Of a stretch of DNA of 64,000 nt, positions 62,745 through 64,000 are shown one piece after another. The translations under genes were made by a program, and so were the position numbers. Position 1 is the stretch's first letter, and each line of letters starts with the position of its first letter. The stretch comes from Bradyrhizobium zhengyangense (GTDB taxonomy: Bacteria > Pseudomonadota > Alphaproteobacteria > Rhizobiales > Xanthobacteraceae): assembly GCF_022012435.1 (NCBI RefSeq), contig NZ_JAKLUA010000003.1, positions 1 through 64,000 on the forward strand, written 5' to 3'. The notes beneath the pieces were generated by a model. The model ran no database searches. It saw only the letters and a list, made by a program, of their open reading frames with translations, and was not told the origin of the DNA.

Positions 62745-63869
62745 CTAGCGGCCCGCTTTCCACGCAGCCGTCACGGCGGAAATCTCGGCGCTTTCCGGCT
62801 CGCGGACCGCGGACCGGGTGCGCGAGAAGCGCGGCGCCGGCGCCGGCTGCTTCACGCCGTGGCGCTCGATGAAGACGTTGCGGGCGACCATGTGCGGATG
62901 CGCGGTCGCTTCCGACATGGTCAGAACAGGCGCGAAGCAGATGTCGGTGCCTTCCATGATATTGCACCAGTCCTCGCGCGTCTTGCTCTTGAACACGGCC
63001 TTCAGCTTCTCCTTCAGCACGGGCCAGGCCTTGGGATCCATCTGCGCGTCGAAATCGGCATCGGTCAGGCCGGCATGCTCGCGCAGCAGGGCGTAGAACT
63101 GCGGCTCGATCGAGCCGATCGACACGAAGTGGCCGCAGGCGCATTCATAGACGCCGTAGAAGTGGGCGCCGCCATCGAGGAAATTCCGGTTGCGGCCCTC
63201 GGTCCAGCGTCCGAGCGTCTTCATGTCGAAGAAGAACGACATCAGCGAGGCCGCGCCGTCGCACATCGCGGCGTCGACCACCTGACCTTTGCCGGACCTT
63301 GATGCTTCCAGCAGCGCGGCGAGCACGCCGACGACGAGATAGAGCGCGCCGCCGCCGAAATCGCCGACCAGGTTGAGCGGCGGCACCGGCGCTTCGTCAG
63401 TGCCGATCGCCGCGAGCGCGCCAGTGATGGAGATGTAGTTGATGTCGTGGCCGGCGGCGTTCGCCAGCGGGCCTTCCTGGCCCCAGCCGGTCATGCGGCC
63501 GTAGACGAGCTTTGGATTGCGCGCGAGCACGACATCAGGGCCGAGCCCGAGCCGCTCCATCACGCCAGGACGGAAACCTTCGACCAGTGCGTCGGCGCCG
63601 GCGAGCAGATCGAGCACCTGCGCGATCGCCGCCTTGTCCTTGAGGTCGAGTTCGATCAGCTTGCGGCCGCGGCCCGCCACCGACTTCATGCTCTTCTTCG
63701 CGCCGATACGATCGAGCGTGACGACTTCGGCGCCCATGTCAGCCAGCAACATGCAGGCGAAAGGGCCGGGACCGATGCCGGCGAATTCGACGATGCGGAA
63801 GCCCGCGAGCGGGCCGGAGTTGCGGACGGACGAGTCTTCTGATTTTTGCTGGGCCGGTTGATCGAGCAC
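62745..63869 (-). CDS. CaiB/BaiF CoA-transferase family protein, AMACR-like
   Basis: The 374-residue protein matches the class III CoA-transferase/racemase family: [20 protein letters not shown] at the start, [32 protein letters not shown] and [20 protein letters not shown]. The GHDINY motif and the missing formyl-CoA type residues point to 2-methylacyl-CoA racemase, which acts on branched acyl-CoA, but CoA transfer is also possible. The start is GTG 63869 behind GAGGAAA. A 22-base palindrome lies upstream. Confidence 0.9.
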   Translation of the reverse strand: MLDQPAQQKSEDSSVRNSGPLAGFRIVEFAGIGPGPFACMLLADMGAEVVTLDRIGAKKSMKSVAGRGRKLIELDLKDKAAIAQVLDLLAGADALVEGFRPGVMERLGLGPDVVLARNPKLVYGRMTGWGQEGPLANAAGHDINYISITGALAAIGTDEAPVPPLNLVGDFGGGALYLVVGVLAALLEASRSGKGQVVDAAMCDGAASLMSFFFDMKTLGRWTEGRNRNFLDGGAHFYGVYECACGHFVSIGSIEPQFYALLREHAGLTDADFDAQMDPKAWPVLKEKLKAVFKSKTREDWCNIMEGTDICFAPVLTMSEATAHPHMVARNVFIERHGVKQPAPAPRFSRTRSAVREPESAEISAVTAAWKAGR

Positions 63870-63940
63870 GTTGTTGTTTCCTCGGGTCGCGGGCGAATGC
63901 CTGATGTCAGGCCGTCGCCACGGACTTTCCTCTCTGGGGC

Positions 63941-63962
63941 GAGTTAATTGGCTGATTAACTC
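63941..63962. promoter_or_regulatory. Perfect palindrome, candidate operator
   Basis: GAGTTAAT and ATTAACTC are perfect eight-base arms around TGGCTG, upstream of the CoA-transferase start. The pattern suits a TetR-type dimer. An ATG at 63998-64000 might begin a divergent gene, but the window ends there. Confidence 0.4.
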
Positions 63963-64000
63963 TTCTCGCCTTCACGCCAGCGAGGCAAGCGCTTTTCATG

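Overview
The window looks like chromosomal DNA from a free-living, flagellated soil alphaproteobacterium, most likely Bradyrhizobium or a close relative. This rests on the high GC content, strong G/C third-position bias, the gene families present, and dispersed palindromic repeats of the kind I associate with Bradyrhizobium. The genus is inferred, because no search was run. I see no tRNA, rRNA, insertion sequence, prophage or CRISPR array.

Layout. 1-1.8 kb: end of a chemotaxis operon (cheW tail, cheY, cheR, PilZ-like protein). 1.9-7.7 kb: two-component genes (three further receiver proteins, one of them FixJ-like, and a large PAS hybrid kinase). 7.9-10.4 kb: sugar-acid catabolism (L-arabinonate dehydratase type enzyme plus an RraA-fold protein). 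10.5-17.2 kb: flavin reductase-like protein, S9 oligopeptidase, an AlgI/SGNH acetylation pair and a class V aminotransferase. 17.4-24.7 kb: secreted nuclease-like protein, an unrecognised cyclase-like protein, a catalytically altered caspase-fold protein, an orphan efflux adaptor, a lactonase-type beta-propeller and three very small genes. 24.8-36.3 kb: chemoreceptor, L,D-transpeptidase, GMC oxidoreductase, GGDEF-EAL protein, LysM protein and several exported proteins of unknown role. 36.5-43.3 kb: a class III adenylate cyclase, an AsmA protein and a Crp-type regulator. 43.3-50.3 kb: a minus-strand run of a second altered caspase-fold protein, OmpA-type lipoprotein-like porin domain protein, RND adaptor, RND pump and a DUF6883 protein. 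50.6-52.8 kb: MBL-fold lactonase-type hydrolase and NYN-domain protein. 52.8-63.9 kb: aromatic catabolism (MarR regulator, MhaA/MhaB-like hydroxylase, MBL protein, hmgA, fumarylacetoacetase, Lrp regulator, hppD), then an MFS transporter and a CoA-transferase.

Two themes link separate regions. First, there is a plausible cAMP circuit. The cyclase at 37.6-40.1 kb has the Lys/Ser signature of class IIIb enzymes. The Crp-like protein at 42.6 kb keeps the Arg-Glu and Arg DNA-contact residues of E. coli CRP. The intergenic DNA carries two perfect TGTGA-N6-TCACA palindromes (24.14 and 50.53 kb) and two with one mismatch (20.22 kb, and 42.53 kb in front of crp itself). The 24.14 kb site sits exactly between two divergent very small genes. 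Second, an exported caspase-fold protein without the His/Cys dyad occurs next to, or two genes from, a related efflux adaptor at two places (20.5-22.5 and 46.9-50.3 kb), which suggests a duplicated module.

The aromatic cluster would take tyrosine (through HppD) and probably 3-hydroxyphenylacetate (through the MhaAB-like pair) to homogentisate and then through HmgA and fumarylacetoacetase to fumarate and acetoacetate. The isomerase step between the last two is not encoded here.
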